Shown one piece after another: positions 33,285-42,146 of a DNA stretch of 64,000 nt; the stretch's first letter is position 1, and each line of letters opens with the position of its first letter. The notes beneath the pieces are model-generated. The model was given only the letters and a program-made list of their open reading frames with translations, was not told the origin of the DNA and ran no database searches. Source of the DNA: Thauera sp. GTDB lineage: Bacteria; Pseudomonadota; Gammaproteobacteria; Burkholderiales; Rhodocyclaceae. The stretch lies in NCBI GenBank assembly GCA_017302295.1, contig JAFLDS010000002.1, forward strand, positions 62,001 through 126,000, in the 5' to 3' direction. The position numbers were made by a program, and so were the translations under genes.

Positions 33285-34151
33285 ATGACCTCACAGTCGC
33301 CAGAGATCCGCCCCGACCAGTCGCTCGAACTGCTCAAGCAGTTGCACATCCTCACCCGCGACGGCAAGCTCAATCAGGACAGCCGGCGCAAGCTCAAGCA
33401 GGTTTACCACCTGTACCACTTCATCGAGCCCCTGCTGGCTGAGGCGCTCGCCGAGCGTCCCGACATCCAGCTTGTGGATCATGGCGCGGGCAAGTCCTAT
33501 CTGGGCTTCATCCTCTACGACCTGTTCTTCAAGTCGCAGGCGCCCGAGGGGCGCATCCATGGCATCGAGACCCGCGACGAACTGGTCATGAGTTCGCGCC
33601 GCCTGGCCGACAAGCTGGGTTTTCGCGGAATGCGTTTCCAGAACCTGACGGTGGCCGAGTCGATCACCTCAGACCGGCTCCCCGAGCGCATCGACGTCGT
33701 CACCGCGCTGCATGCCTGCAACACGGCGACCGACGACGCGATCCGCTTTGCGCTGCAGAAGCGCGCGCGCTTCATCGTGCTGGTGCCCTGCTGCCAGGCG
33801 GAAGTCGCAACCGTGCTGCGCAAGAACAAGCAGCAGGCGCTCAAGAGCAGCCTCACCGAGCTGTGGCGCCATCCCATACACACGCGCGAATTCGGCAGCC
33901 ACGTCACCAACGTGCTGCGCTGCCTGCAACTCGAGTCGCACGGCTATCAGGTCAGCGTGACCGAACTGGTGGGCTGGGAGCATTCGATGAAGAACGAGCT
34001 GATCATCGCCAGCTACAAGGATCTGCCGCGCCGCCGGCCGTCCGAGCGGCTGTCCGAGTTGCTGCACAGCCTCGGACTCGATGAACTCGGCGATCGCTTT
34101 TTCGCCGGGGCGCCCAGCACCGGGCAAGATCGCGCCGACGCTACCGCCTGA
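33285..34151 (+). CDS. SAM-dependent methyltransferase-like protein
   Basis: The product is 288 aa. A Rossmann-type methyltransferase core starts near residue 60 with LVDHGAGKSYLGF as motif I; the usual GxGxG is GAGKS. DVVTALHACNTATDDA and LVPCCQAEV resemble the Methyltransf_32 group, whose members act on RNA or remain uncharacterised. It begins 21 bases after ubiG and is probably co-transcribed. Function is not established; a role in quinone synthesis is not indicated by sequence. Confidence 0.7.
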   Translation: MTSQSPEIRPDQSLELLKQLHILTRDGKLNQDSRRKLKQVYHLYHFIEPLLAEALAERPDIQLVDHGAGKSYLGFILYDLFFKSQAPEGRIHGIETRDELVMSSRRLADKLGFRGMRFQNLTVAESITSDRLPERIDVVTALHACNTATDDAIRFALQKRARFIVLVPCCQAEVATVLRKNKQQALKSSLTELWRHPIHTREFGSHVTNVLRCLQLESHGYQVSVTELVGWEHSMKNELIIASYKDLPRRRPSERLSELLHSLGLDELGDRFFAGAPSTGQDRADATA

Positions 34152-34220
34152 CCGGTCGCTCCCCGACAGCTGCGCCAATCACGTCGCTCAAGGGTCGCGG
34201 CCGGGGCGCTGCCGCTCCGC

Positions 34221-35477
34221 TCAGCGTTGCTCCCGCAGTGCGTGCAGCGTCTTCTGTCCCGCGCGGCCGTCCGGTTTCAGACCGATCTGGCGCTGCACGG
34301 TCTGCAGCGCCTCGCGGGTCCGCGCACCGATCATGCCGTCCGGCTCGCCGATGTCGAAACCCCGCGCGATGAGCAACTGTTGCAGCTCGCGCCGTTCCGC
34401 GCGCGAGAGGCCGGCATCGTCGGTCGGCCACGGCGTCGCGAAAGCGCCGCCACCGCGCAGCCGATCCGACAGATGAGCGATCGCGAGCGCATAGCTCTCA
34501 GCCGCATTGTAGGAATACAGCGCGTCGAAATTGCGCGTGACGAGGAATGCCGGCCCCTGTGCGCCTGCCGGCAACAGCAGCCCGGCGGACATCGCGCCCG
34601 CCGGAAGGGGCGAACCATCGACGCGACTGATGCCGCGCGCGGCCCAGTCCGACATCGGCTGCTTGTTGCGCCGCCCCGCCGACGAGGCATCGAATCCGGG
34701 CGGCAGTCGCACCTCGAAACCCCAGGGATCGCCGCTGCGCCAGCCAGCGCGCTTGAGGAAATTCGCGGTGGAGGCCAACGCATCGGGCACGCTGTCGACC
34801 AGGTCGCGCCGGCCATCCCCGTCAAAATCCACCGCCAGGCGCATGAAGGTCGACGGCATGAACTGGGTGTGACCGAAAGCGCCCGCCCAGGATCCGGTCA
34901 GTCGCTCGGGTGCGACATGGCCTTCCTGGATGATTTTCAGCGTCGTGAAGAACTCACCGCGGAAATAGGCCTGGCGGCGTCCATAGCAGGACAGGGTCGA
35001 TAGTGAAGTCAGCAGCGGACGGGCGCCGAAATTGCGGCCGAAATTGCTCTCCACGCCCCACACTGCAACGACGGTCGCACGATCTACGCCATAGGCGGCC
35101 TCCACCCGGGTGAGCACTTCATCCCAGCGCGCGAGCATGTCGCGGCCGTCGGCGACGCGCTCATCATCGACCAGCGCGGCAAGATAATCCCAGATCGGCG
35201 TCACGAACTCGGGCTGCGCGTCGAGAAAACCGATCACTGCCATGTCCGGCACGAGCGTCGCCGTCTGCGCATCAAAGGTCGCCGCCGAAACCCCCTTGGC
35301 GATCGCCTCCGGCCGCAACTGGGACAGACACGAGGCGAAGCCCGCATCTTCGGCGGCGCGCGCCGATGAACAGATCAGTGCAAGCGGAACCGCCAGCGCA
35401 GCCAGCGAGCGGCGCAAACGGTGGAAAGGAACAGTGGTTACCGGCTGCGTCGAACCGAATCGGGTACGAATCTTCAT
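34221..35477 (-). CDS. Lytic murein transglycosylase, MltB family with peptidoglycan-binding domain
   Basis: The enzyme cleaves peptidoglycan glycan strands with formation of 1,6-anhydro-muramic acid. The product is 418 aa. A Sec-type signal peptide ends near residue 41 (SSARAAEDA). The SLT_2 catalytic domain (about 45-340) has the catalytic E143 in VVAVWGVESNFG. A C-terminal PG_binding_1 repeat (about 355-415) contains IGEPDGMIGARTREAL. No lipobox Cys is evident, so it is predicted periplasmic and soluble, closer to the MltB-like proteins with this tail than to E. coli MltB. Confidence 0.92.
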   Translation of the reverse strand: MKIRTRFGSTQPVTTVPFHRLRRSLAALAVPLALICSSARAAEDAGFASCLSQLRPEAIAKGVSAATFDAQTATLVPDMAVIGFLDAQPEFVTPIWDYLAALVDDERVADGRDMLARWDEVLTRVEAAYGVDRATVVAVWGVESNFGRNFGARPLLTSLSTLSCYGRRQAYFRGEFFTTLKIIQEGHVAPERLTGSWAGAFGHTQFMPSTFMRLAVDFDGDGRRDLVDSVPDALASTANFLKRAGWRSGDPWGFEVRLPPGFDASSAGRRNKQPMSDWAARGISRVDGSPLPAGAMSAGLLLPAGAQGPAFLVTRNFDALYSYNAAESYALAIAHLSDRLRGGGAFATPWPTDDAGLSRAERRELQQLLIARGFDIGEPDGMIGARTREALQTVQRQIGLKPDGRAGQKTLHALREQR

Positions 35478-35574
35478 GCCCGAATTCTACGCGAGTCAGC
35501 CGTGCACAAGGCGACAGGCGATCTGCAGGCGACCGTCACCGCAGCGTAACGCCGCGCTGTCAGGCTTGTACCTC

Positions 35575-36771
35575 ATGAAACGCGTACTGATGGTTTCCGA
35601 CGTTTACTTTCCGCGCGTCAATGGCGTCTCGACGTCGATCGCGACCTTTCGACATGCACTGCGCGAACAGGGCATCGATGTCAGCCTCGTCGTGCCGCGC
35701 TACGGCGATGAAGTCGACGAAGAGGGCGGAATCATCCGCGTGCCCGGACGAACGGTGCCGCGCGACCCTGAGGACAGGCTCGCCGCCAGGCGACAGATGC
35801 GCGCGGCGGCACTGCGCGAGGCAGCCACATGCGATCTGGTGCACATCCAGACCCCCTTCGTCGCTCACTACGCGGGCCTGAACGCGGCGCGGAAGACGAA
35901 GCTGCCGCTGCTCCTCACCTATCACACCTTCTTCGAAGAGTACCTGCACCACTACGCCCCCTTCCTGCCCGCGGCGCTGCTGCGCGCAACGGCACGGCGC
36001 GTATCGCGCTCGCAATGCAATGCGGTCGACGGTGTCGTCGTGCCCTCGACCGCAATGCGCGACCGCCTGACGGACTACGGCGTATCCGCGCCGCTGCACG
36101 TGCTGCCGACCGGCATTCCAGTTGCCGCATTCGGTTCGGGCAGGCGTGAGCACTTCCGTCGCCGCCATGGCATCGACGAAAGCGCCCCGCTGGCGCTCTT
36201 CATCGGCCGTGTGGCGCACGAGAAGAACATCAGCTTTCTGCTCGAGGTGGCAGCCCGCGCAGCCAGCACGATGCCCGGCTTCATGCTGCTGATTGCCGGC
36301 GAAGGCCCGGCGATGGCCGAGCTCCAGCGCGACGCCGCACGACGAGGCCTGGCGCGGACGGTGCGCTTTGTCGGCTATCTCGAGCGCAACGCCGAACTGC
36401 ACGATTGCTACGCCGCAGCCGATGCTTTCGTTTTCGCATCACGCACCGAGACCCAGGGACTGGTGCTGCTCGAAGCCATGGCCTCCGGCCTGCCGGTCGT
36501 CGCGCTGGCGGCCATGGGGACCATCGACATCCTGGCACCGCGTCGCGGTGCAATCATTGCCGACGACGAGCCCGGCGCTTTCGCTGAAGCCCTGATCAGG
36601 CTCCTGTCCTCGCCCGCGCTGCGCCGCCGGCTCTCGGCCGAAGCGCTGGAGTACAGCCGCCAATGGAACGATACGGTGATGGCGAGTCGGCTTGCCGACC
36701 TTTACCGCAGCCTGGCAGTGGGCGATACGCGCCGGGAAAGACCGCTGCTGCACCGCCCGACCCAGGCCTGA
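35575..36771 (+). CDS. Glycosyltransferase family 4 protein
   Basis: The product is 398 aa with a GT-B fold. The N-terminal domain begins MVSDVYFPRVNGVSTSI, similar to bacterial alpha-mannosyl/glucosyl lipid transferases. The C-terminal nucleotide-sugar site has LFIGRVAHEKNISFLLE and the EX7E motif ETQGLVLLEAMASGLPVV. No transmembrane segment is seen, so it likely acts at the inner face of the membrane on a lipid acceptor. Donor and acceptor cannot be told from sequence. It stands alone and is divergent from the transglycosylase. Confidence 0.85.
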   Translation: MKRVLMVSDVYFPRVNGVSTSIATFRHALREQGIDVSLVVPRYGDEVDEEGGIIRVPGRTVPRDPEDRLAARRQMRAAALREAATCDLVHIQTPFVAHYAGLNAARKTKLPLLLTYHTFFEEYLHHYAPFLPAALLRATARRVSRSQCNAVDGVVVPSTAMRDRLTDYGVSAPLHVLPTGIPVAAFGSGRREHFRRRHGIDESAPLALFIGRVAHEKNISFLLEVAARAASTMPGFMLLIAGEGPAMAELQRDAARRGLARTVRFVGYLERNAELHDCYAAADAFVFASRTETQGLVLLEAMASGLPVVALAAMGTIDILAPRRGAIIADDEPGAFAEALIRLLSSPALRRRLSAEALEYSRQWNDTVMASRLADLYRSLAVGDTRRERPLLHRPTQA

Positions 36772-36796
36772 GGGAACGCGCTGTGCAGTTGAGACG

Positions 36797-36837
36797 CAAA
36801 AAACGAAGGGCGGTCAGTTTTCACTGACCGCCCTTCG
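36797..36837 (-). terminator. Strong terminator after tRNA-fMet
   Basis: A perfect 15-bp stem (36804-36818 with 36823-36837) has loop TTTC. On the minus strand it is followed by TTTTTTGCG (36797-36803). It ends the tRNA-fMet transcript. On the plus strand no T-run follows, but the stem may still slow transcription from the glycosyltransferase gene. Confidence 0.93.
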
Positions 36838-36845
36838 CCTGAATC

Positions 36846-36922
<77 letters not shown>

Positions 36923-36935
36923 TCGGAGAAGTAAG

Positions 36936-36964
36936 ACTATATGCGAGCAAGGCCAAAAGATCAA
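36936..36964 (-). promoter_or_regulatory. Sigma-70 promoter of tRNA-fMet
   Basis: On the minus strand TTGATC (36959-36964) and TATAGT (36936-36941) are 17 bases apart. The -10 lies 13 bases before the mature tRNA, so the leader is only a few bases. Confidence 0.65.
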
Positions 36965-36991
36965 GTTTTTTAATTGAAAAAACCAATCACC

Positions 36992-37492
36992 TCAGTCAGC
37001 CCGGTGCTCGACTGCGACGGTTCCGGAACGTTGAACCGGGCGAAAAACCCATTCAGCGTGACTCGCGGCGCGCTCGGCGCCGCTTCCGAGCTCGGGCGGC
37101 AGGTCGTGGATGCGTATCGGGCGGGCGGACGACCGGCTGTGAAGGCCGACGATTCCACCGTTTGCCCAGAGTAGAACCCAGTCCGGCTCGCCGGTGAATG
37201 GGTCGTGCCAGACCCGGCGCAGATGACGAACCGGCATCGGAAAACGCCTGTCCTCGAGCAGATCGTCCAGGCTTTGAGGCCAGGCCGGGCTGCCGGCCGG
37301 CGATTTCACATGGTAGCTGCCGATCGCGCGCGCGATGTCGCTACCTCGCCGGAGGAGCTCAATCTCGCGCTCGCGCTGCGCCGCCTGCTGCCACACCACG
37401 CCCGTCTGCGCCGCACCGAGGCCCAGCGCAGCGATCGCGAAGAGAACCACCAGGTAGGTGTAGCCTCCCTGCTTCGCCCTACCACTGCGCAT
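36992..37492 (-). CDS. Minor pseudopilin-like protein (last gene of the secretion operon)
   Basis: The product is 166 aa. The N-terminus has a short basic leader ending in G10 (RAKQGG), followed by YTYLVVLFAIAALGL, a type IV pilin-like cleavage site and helix. Position +5 is Val, not the usual Glu, a trait of tip-type minor pseudopilins such as GspK. A coiled region with QREREIELLRRG follows, then a small globular domain with RRVWHDPFTGEPDWVLL. It overlaps the preceding pseudopilin gene by 14 bases. The family beyond pilin-like is not recognised. Confidence 0.75.
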   Translation of the reverse strand: MRSGRAKQGGYTYLVVLFAIAALGLGAAQTGVVWQQAAQREREIELLRRGSDIARAIGSYHVKSPAGSPAWPQSLDDLLEDRRFPMPVRHLRRVWHDPFTGEPDWVLLWANGGIVGLHSRSSARPIRIHDLPPELGSGAERAASHAEWVFRPVQRSGTVAVEHRAD

Positions 37493-37916
37493 ACGGAGAA
37501 CCGTCCCGTCCAGCGCCTTCCGCCCCGCTCCGCACGTCACGAATGCCGCCACCTTCGGCCGCGCTCGCTTCCATCTGCTCTGAAACGACGCCCCACGTGT
37601 CGACGCGATCGGTGATCGGATCCATCGGGATGCTGCGCAGGTAACGGCGGGCCACGAGTTCGTCCAGCTCGCGCGGGAACTGCCCGGTGTCGGCCTTGAA
37701 CTTGTCCAGCGCATCGCGCATCACCGCAAGCGACTGTCGCAGCGCCGTCTCACGGCTGCGGTCGAGATGATCGAAATAGCGCGGGGCAGCGATCGACAAC
37801 AGCGTCGCAACGATGGCCATCACCACCAGCAGCTCGATCAGCGTGAAGCCAGCGGGTCGAGCGACGCCGCCTGTACGCTGCCTCCGGCTCGGCGCCGCCT
37901 TCTTTTCCTCCGTCAT
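37479..37916 (-). CDS. Type II secretion pseudopilin (GspG/GspH-like)
   Basis: The product is 145 aa. A 23-residue leader ends in PAG, then FTLIELLVVMAIVATLLSIA with Glu at +5 (E28), the classic prepilin-peptidase signature. The C-terminal half reads ELVARRYLRSIPMDPITDRVDTW, like GspG-type major pseudopilins, but lacks the full calcium loop. Its ATG shares one base with the upstream stop (TGATG), so translation is coupled to the neighbouring pseudopilin. Confidence 0.85.
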   Translation of the reverse strand: MTEEKKAAPSRRQRTGGVARPAGFTLIELLVVMAIVATLLSIAAPRYFDHLDRSRETALRQSLAVMRDALDKFKADTGQFPRELDELVARRYLRSIPMDPITDRVDTWGVVSEQMEASAAEGGGIRDVRSGAEGAGRDGSPYAQW

Positions 37917-38413
37917 CACCACTCCCGATAGGGCACGCCGTCCAGCCCGGCGCCCGGGGCCAGCGAATGGACGTCGAACACGTCGGCTCCCGCCGCGGGC
38001 GCATCGGGCGGACTCGCGTAACTGCGCTTGCCCCAGCCTGCCGACGCCGGCAGTTCGGCGGGCTGGGCAAAGGGATCGCGCGGCACCCGGCGCAGGAAGT
38101 AGATGCGTGCGCCCTCCGGCGAGCGAAGGTCGCGCGCGCCCTCCACCAGCGCATCAAGGCTGGGTGGATAGCCGCTGCTCCCCTCAGGCCGCGCGATCTG
38201 CCCAGTGTCGGCGGCCGCCTTGTAGGCGTCGATCGCACCGCGAATCTGCCGCAATGCGATACGCAATTCGGCCTCCTTGGCACGCCGGGCACCCAGTTCC
38301 AGCAAGGGCACGGCCCCGGCCGCCAGCACGCCGACAATCGCCACCGTGACGACCAGTTCGATCAGCGTGAAGCCACCGCTGACGCGAGGCCGAAAAGCGC
38401 CCCTCCTGGACAT
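37916..38413 (-). CDS. Type II secretion pseudopilin
   Basis: The product is 165 aa. The leader ends in G14 (RVSGG), then FTLIELVVTVAIVGVLAAGA with Glu at +5 (E19). The later segment IYFLRRVPRDPFAQPAELP resembles the RRxPxDPF loop shared with its neighbours, so the three downstream pilin genes look like diverged duplicates. It starts seven bases after the secretin stop. Confidence 0.85.
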   Translation of the reverse strand: MSRRGAFRPRVSGGFTLIELVVTVAIVGVLAAGAVPLLELGARRAKEAELRIALRQIRGAIDAYKAAADTGQIARPEGSSGYPPSLDALVEGARDLRSPEGARIYFLRRVPRDPFAQPAELPASAGWGKRSYASPPDAPAAGADVFDVHSLAPGAGLDGVPYREW

Positions 38414-38420
38414 CGCCGTC

Positions 38421-40490
38421 TCAGCGATCAGGCGGCGCCGGCGCATCGCCTGCGGCTTCCTGTTGCGCTTCCGCGGCTGCATCATCCCCACCCGGACGGA
38501 CGGCCGCTGCCTGTCCTGCCGGCAGCGCCGACCTTGCGGGCGATGCCGCAGCATCGCCTCCTGCCAACTGCTCGGCAGGCACGGGCGCGGTGCGTGCAAG
38601 CGCCCCACCCGCCGCCGGCCGGCCGCCCCCGCCCTGCAAACCCAGGCTCCCGGGTGCGGTGGGCTGCAGGCGCAGCTGGCGCGCCCCGATCGAGCCTTCC
38701 GTGCCGGCAGGTTGGTCGGCGCGGGCAAGCGCCGGTGCGACGACGTTCCGTACGATGCGCGGCGTGATCAGCAGCACCACCTCGGTCTTCACCCGGCTGT
38801 CGCGCTCGGCCGAGAACAGCCGGCCCAGCGTCGGAATATCGCCCAGTCCGGGCAAGCGGCGCGCGCTCGAGCGCTCCTCGTCGTTGATGAGGCCGGCGAG
38901 CACCTGGGTCTCGCTGTTGGCCAGGCGCAAGGTGGTGGCCGCGCTGCGGGTGCCGACCTGATAGGCGAGCGAACTCGACGGGCCCGGCACCTCCTTGACG
39001 ATGCTGCTGACCTCCAGCGCGACCCTGATCACCACTTCGTCCTCGAGGGTGACGCTCGGCTCGACGTCGAGCTTGAGACCGACATCGAGGTAGTTCACCG
39101 AGGCCGACACGCCGACGTTCGCTGTCGACGTGGTGGTGAATACCGGCAGCTTCTCGCCGATGTGGATGCGCGCCTTCTCGCGGTTCTTCACCCGGATGCG
39201 CGGATTGGCGAGCAGGCTGGTGTCGCCGTCCTCGTTGCGCAGGTTCAGGATGGCGGCGGGGTTGGACACATACGGCACCATCGCGCCGGTATTGCGCAGG
39301 TTCACCAACCCGGCTGCCAGCGCGCCGCCGGGCGAAGTCGTGGTCTGGGTGACGCCGTTGACGATGGTGGTGGTGCTGAGGCCCGGCTGGATCAGGCCGT
39401 AGCCAATCTCGGTCGGAAACTCGACGCCGAGGTCGGTGAGCTTGTTGCGGCTGATCTCCAGCACCTCGACCTCGAGCATCACCTCCGGCTCGGCGATGTC
39501 GAGCGAGGCCAGCACACGCTCGGCCAGGCGCACCGCCTCGGGGGTGTCCTTGATCGCCAGCATGTTCAGCTTCTCGTCGATGAAGACGTCCTTGCTCTTC
39601 ACCAGCTGGCGCACCATCGCCATCGCCTGCTTGGCGTCGGCGTTGGCGAGGTAGAAGCTGCGCGTGACGAGTTCGACGTATTCCTTCTGCTTCGCCGCGG
39701 TCGCGGGATAGATCAGCACCGAGTTCGCGTTGAGCATCTTGCGCTCGAGCTGCTGGGTGGCGGTGATGAGCTTGATCACCTCGTCCACCGAGCTGTTGCG
39801 CACGAACAGGGTCACCTTGGAGTCGGCGCGCACGTCGCGGTCGAACACGAAGTTGAGCCCGCTGGCGCGCGACAGTGCCTCGAACACGATGCGCAGCGGC
39901 GCTTCGCGGAACTCCAGCGTCACCGGGCGCGCCATGCCCGCACTCAGCGCCTCGGCCACCGGCGCGGCCTTCGCCTCGGCGCGCTCGTCCAGCATGCGCA
40001 ACAGCTGCCGTGCGCGGGCGTTGCCCGGCTGCTCGGCGAGCACCGCCCGCACCGCGCGTTCGGCGGCGGCATCATCCTTGCCGAGCGCGGCCTGGGCTTC
40101 GTCGAGGCGTGCGCTACGACGCCGGTCGGCGGCCAGCTCGTCGGCACCGATGCGGGCACGCGGATGGTCAGGGTCGATCTGCAGGGTCTCCGCGTACAGC
40201 CGCCCGGCCTCGTCCGTGCGGCCCGCTGCGCGCGCGCGATCGGCCGCCGACAGGCGCTCGGTGGTCAGCAACTCGCGCTGGCGCAGGTAGTAGGCGCGCA
40301 GCTCGTGGTTCCGCGGATCCTTCGCCACGTCCTCCTTCAGCGCCAGGAAAGCCGCCATGCGGTCGCCACTGGCGAAAGCCTCGCGGCTGCGCTCCAGCGC
40401 CGGATTGCTTGCGCACCCCGTCAGGGTGGCGAACAGGGCGGACAGCAGGAGCCGGCGAGAAAGCGGACGGAAGCGAGGATTCAGGGTCAT
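38421..40490 (-). CDS. Secretin (GspD/PilQ/MshL-like) with lipoprotein signal and TPR-like N-terminus
   Basis: The product is 689 aa and should form the outer-membrane ring of the machine. The signal peptide ends in the lipobox LTGC (C26). A helical, TPR-like region covers about 30-185. A short STN/N0-like segment (RPVTLEFREAPLRIVFEAL) and one N1-type ring domain follow. The secretin core (about 420-610) includes VLAGLINDEERSSARRLPGLGDIPTLG and VVLLITPRIVRN. The tail of about 90 residues is Ala/Gly/Pro-rich. Typical GspD has several N domains and no lipid anchor; this layout is nearer to MshL/PilQ-type secretins. Self-lipidation could replace a pilotin, which is not encoded nearby. Confidence 0.88.
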   Translation of the reverse strand: MTLNPRFRPLSRRLLLSALFATLTGCASNPALERSREAFASGDRMAAFLALKEDVAKDPRNHELRAYYLRQRELLTTERLSAADRARAAGRTDEAGRLYAETLQIDPDHPRARIGADELAADRRRSARLDEAQAALGKDDAAAERAVRAVLAEQPGNARARQLLRMLDERAEAKAAPVAEALSAGMARPVTLEFREAPLRIVFEALSRASGLNFVFDRDVRADSKVTLFVRNSSVDEVIKLITATQQLERKMLNANSVLIYPATAAKQKEYVELVTRSFYLANADAKQAMAMVRQLVKSKDVFIDEKLNMLAIKDTPEAVRLAERVLASLDIAEPEVMLEVEVLEISRNKLTDLGVEFPTEIGYGLIQPGLSTTTIVNGVTQTTTSPGGALAAGLVNLRNTGAMVPYVSNPAAILNLRNEDGDTSLLANPRIRVKNREKARIHIGEKLPVFTTTSTANVGVSASVNYLDVGLKLDVEPSVTLEDEVVIRVALEVSSIVKEVPGPSSSLAYQVGTRSAATTLRLANSETQVLAGLINDEERSSARRLPGLGDIPTLGRLFSAERDSRVKTEVVLLITPRIVRNVVAPALARADQPAGTEGSIGARQLRLQPTAPGSLGLQGGGGRPAAGGALARTAPVPAEQLAGGDAAASPARSALPAGQAAAVRPGGDDAAAEAQQEAAGDAPAPPDR

Positions 40491-41008
40491 GAACGGGACA
40501 AGGAGAGTGACTGTCGCTGCTGCAGCGGAAGGTAAAGAAAGTCGATGCCGGCCTCGCCGATGCGCTCGACGCGATAGCGGCCATCGATCTCATCGCCCCT
40601 GCCAAGGATATGAAGGTGTTCCCCCTGCATGATCAGCGCCCGGCGCTGCCCGGTCTCATCGATCGCGCCGACGTAGCGGAACGGCAGCGGCGGCGCCGTC
40701 GGCCGCGGCGAAGCGGAAGGCGGCGGGGGTGGCCGAAAGCTGAGTGGCGCAGCGAAGCCGGCGCCTTCGGCCGCCAGCGGCGCACGCCTTGCAGCCACGG
40801 GCAGTTCGGGCAAACGTTGCATCGCTGCGGCCGACCCGGTCTGGGCGGTCGCAGGCCGTGGGGGCGCAGCGGAGTTGGGGGTGGCACGGACGCGGGGCTC
40901 GGCAGCGGCTCGAGCGGGCGAGTCGTCGACGTCCTGCATCGCGGCCCACATGCTTGCGCCCAAGGTCAATGCAAGCGCGCCCGCGAGGCGCCACTGGCGG
41001 GGCTTCAT
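40487..41008 (-). CDS. PilP/GspC-like periplasmic linker protein
   Basis: The product is 173 aa. A single N-terminal membrane anchor (about 7-23) leads to a Pro/Ala-rich linker of about 85 residues and then a small beta domain (about 108-165), with FRYVGAIDETGQRRALIMQGEHLHIL. This is the layout of PilP or of the HR domain of GspC, which bridge the inner-membrane platform to the secretin. It overlaps the secretin start as ATGA. Assignment rests on layout and position, with weak motif support. Confidence 0.65.
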   Translation of the reverse strand: MKPRQWRLAGALALTLGASMWAAMQDVDDSPARAAAEPRVRATPNSAAPPRPATAQTGSAAAMQRLPELPVAARRAPLAAEGAGFAAPLSFRPPPPPSASPRPTAPPLPFRYVGAIDETGQRRALIMQGEHLHILGRGDEIDGRYRVERIGEAGIDFLYLPLQQRQSLSLSRS

Positions 41009-41571
41009 CGACCCTCCTCGACGAAGAGCACGAGGCGCAGCTCCGCCTCGATGCGGCGAGCTTCGCTGCCGGTGCGCTTGATCGACAGCCCCTCGAGGGC
41101 GAGCTCGGGCAGTGCGACCAGCACCTCACTCAGCCACGCATGGATGCGTAGAAACTCCCCCTGCACGGGTAGCGCCAACGCAACCCGCCGCAGCGGTGTT
41201 CCCGGCTCCGCCGCGATGCGGTAGTCCGCGCGCGTAAAGTCGAGGCCGTGCGCCTGTGCAGCGGCATACAGCCGTCCGAGGCGCGCGCCCAGTTCGGACG
41301 CTGCTGGAAAACGGCTCGCGTAGTAGCTGTCGACGCGGGAGCGGTCGCTCTCCGCCGGGGCGGTCGCCTCGACCCAACTTGCGCGCATCAGGCGCGCCCG
41401 TTCCTGGGCCAGTTCTCCGCGCACCGATTCGGCGTAGCGATCGCCCCATGTGCCACCCACAAGGGCCACCACGATCAAGACTGCGCCGAGCCCACCCGCC
41501 CAGCCGCATTGGCGCACCAGCGCGCGCAACGCGTTCGCACACCGCATTTGCATCGCCCCCGGGTTCGGCAT
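41005..41571 (-). CDS. PilO/GspM-like inner-membrane protein
   Basis: The product is 188 aa. One transmembrane helix (about 23-42) is followed by a helical region and a ferredoxin-like C-terminal domain, the usual PilO/GspM topology. The segment VALALPVQGEFLRIHAWLSE matches the PilO-type pattern for the small alpha/beta domain. It overlaps the PilN-like gene as TGATG and the next gene as ATGA. Confidence 0.7.
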   Translation of the reverse strand: MPNPGAMQMRCANALRALVRQCGWAGGLGAVLIVVALVGGTWGDRYAESVRGELAQERARLMRASWVEATAPAESDRSRVDSYYASRFPAASELGARLGRLYAAAQAHGLDFTRADYRIAAEPGTPLRRVALALPVQGEFLRIHAWLSEVLVALPELALEGLSIKRTGSEARRIEAELRLVLFVEEGR

Positions 41572-42146
41572 CAGTTTGCCCCCTGGTTACGTGTGGCGAC
41601 GACGAAACGCACGAAGGCAACCCCATTGCTCGTCGCTGCCTCATGGCTGACCAGTTCGATCCCCGACAAGGCAGGCTCGCGACGCATGCGGTCGATGACC
41701 TCGAGCACCGCGCCCAGCGTGCGCGCTTCACCAGCGAGGCGCAGACCACGCTGCGCATCGCGCGCTTCGGTCAGATCCACCTCCACCCACGCGAGGTCCG
41801 CCCCACGCACTCGCGACAGCGCCGCGAAAACCTCGCTCCAGTCGGTACCGAGGCGCGCCGACACCCGCTGCACGCCAGCCAGTTCCTGCGCGGTGAGCGG
41901 CATGGCCACCGGTGCGCGGGCCACCGCAGGGAGTTGGCGATCCTTCAGCGCCCCGACGATCGCGATCCGCTCGGCAAGATCCGCGCGCGCGTCGACAAGG
42001 CCCTGCACTTCGGCAAGGGCGCAGAGCGCCCCGACGGCAAGCAATGCCCAGCCGGGCCAGCCCGGCGCCCGTCGGATCGGCACGAAATCGAGCTCGACCG
42101 GGGCGGGCGGCTGCGAGTTGCGCCGCGCGAACTTGAGGGCGCTCAT
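41571..42146 (-). CDS. PilN/GspL-C-like inner-membrane protein
   Basis: The product is 191 aa. A short basic cytoplasmic N-terminus carries ELDFVPIRRAP, resembling the PilN peptide that docks on PilM. A transmembrane helix lies at about 30-48, then a coiled helix and a ferredoxin-like domain with WVEVDLTEARDAQRGLRLAGEA. The ATG at 42146 overlaps the PilM-like stop as ATGA. Confidence 0.7.
   Translation of the reverse strand: MSALKFARRNSQPPAPVELDFVPIRRAPGWPGWALLAVGALCALAEVQGLVDARADLAERIAIVGALKDRQLPAVARAPVAMPLTAQELAGVQRVSARLGTDWSEVFAALSRVRGADLAWVEVDLTEARDAQRGLRLAGEARTLGAVLEVIDRMRREPALSGIELVSHEAATSNGVAFVRFVVATRNQGAN

Noticed and set aside
36961-36985. A/T hairpin GTTTTTT-AATTG-AAAAAAC after the last pseudopilin gene, considered as a terminator
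   Set aside because: The stem is only A-T pairs apart from one G-C, too weak for intrinsic termination, and it overlaps the tRNA-fMet upstream region.
38277-40535. Plus-strand open frame of about 750 codons opposite the secretin
   Set aside because: The minus-strand frame has a lipobox, secretin motifs and operon overlaps; the antisense frame has none.
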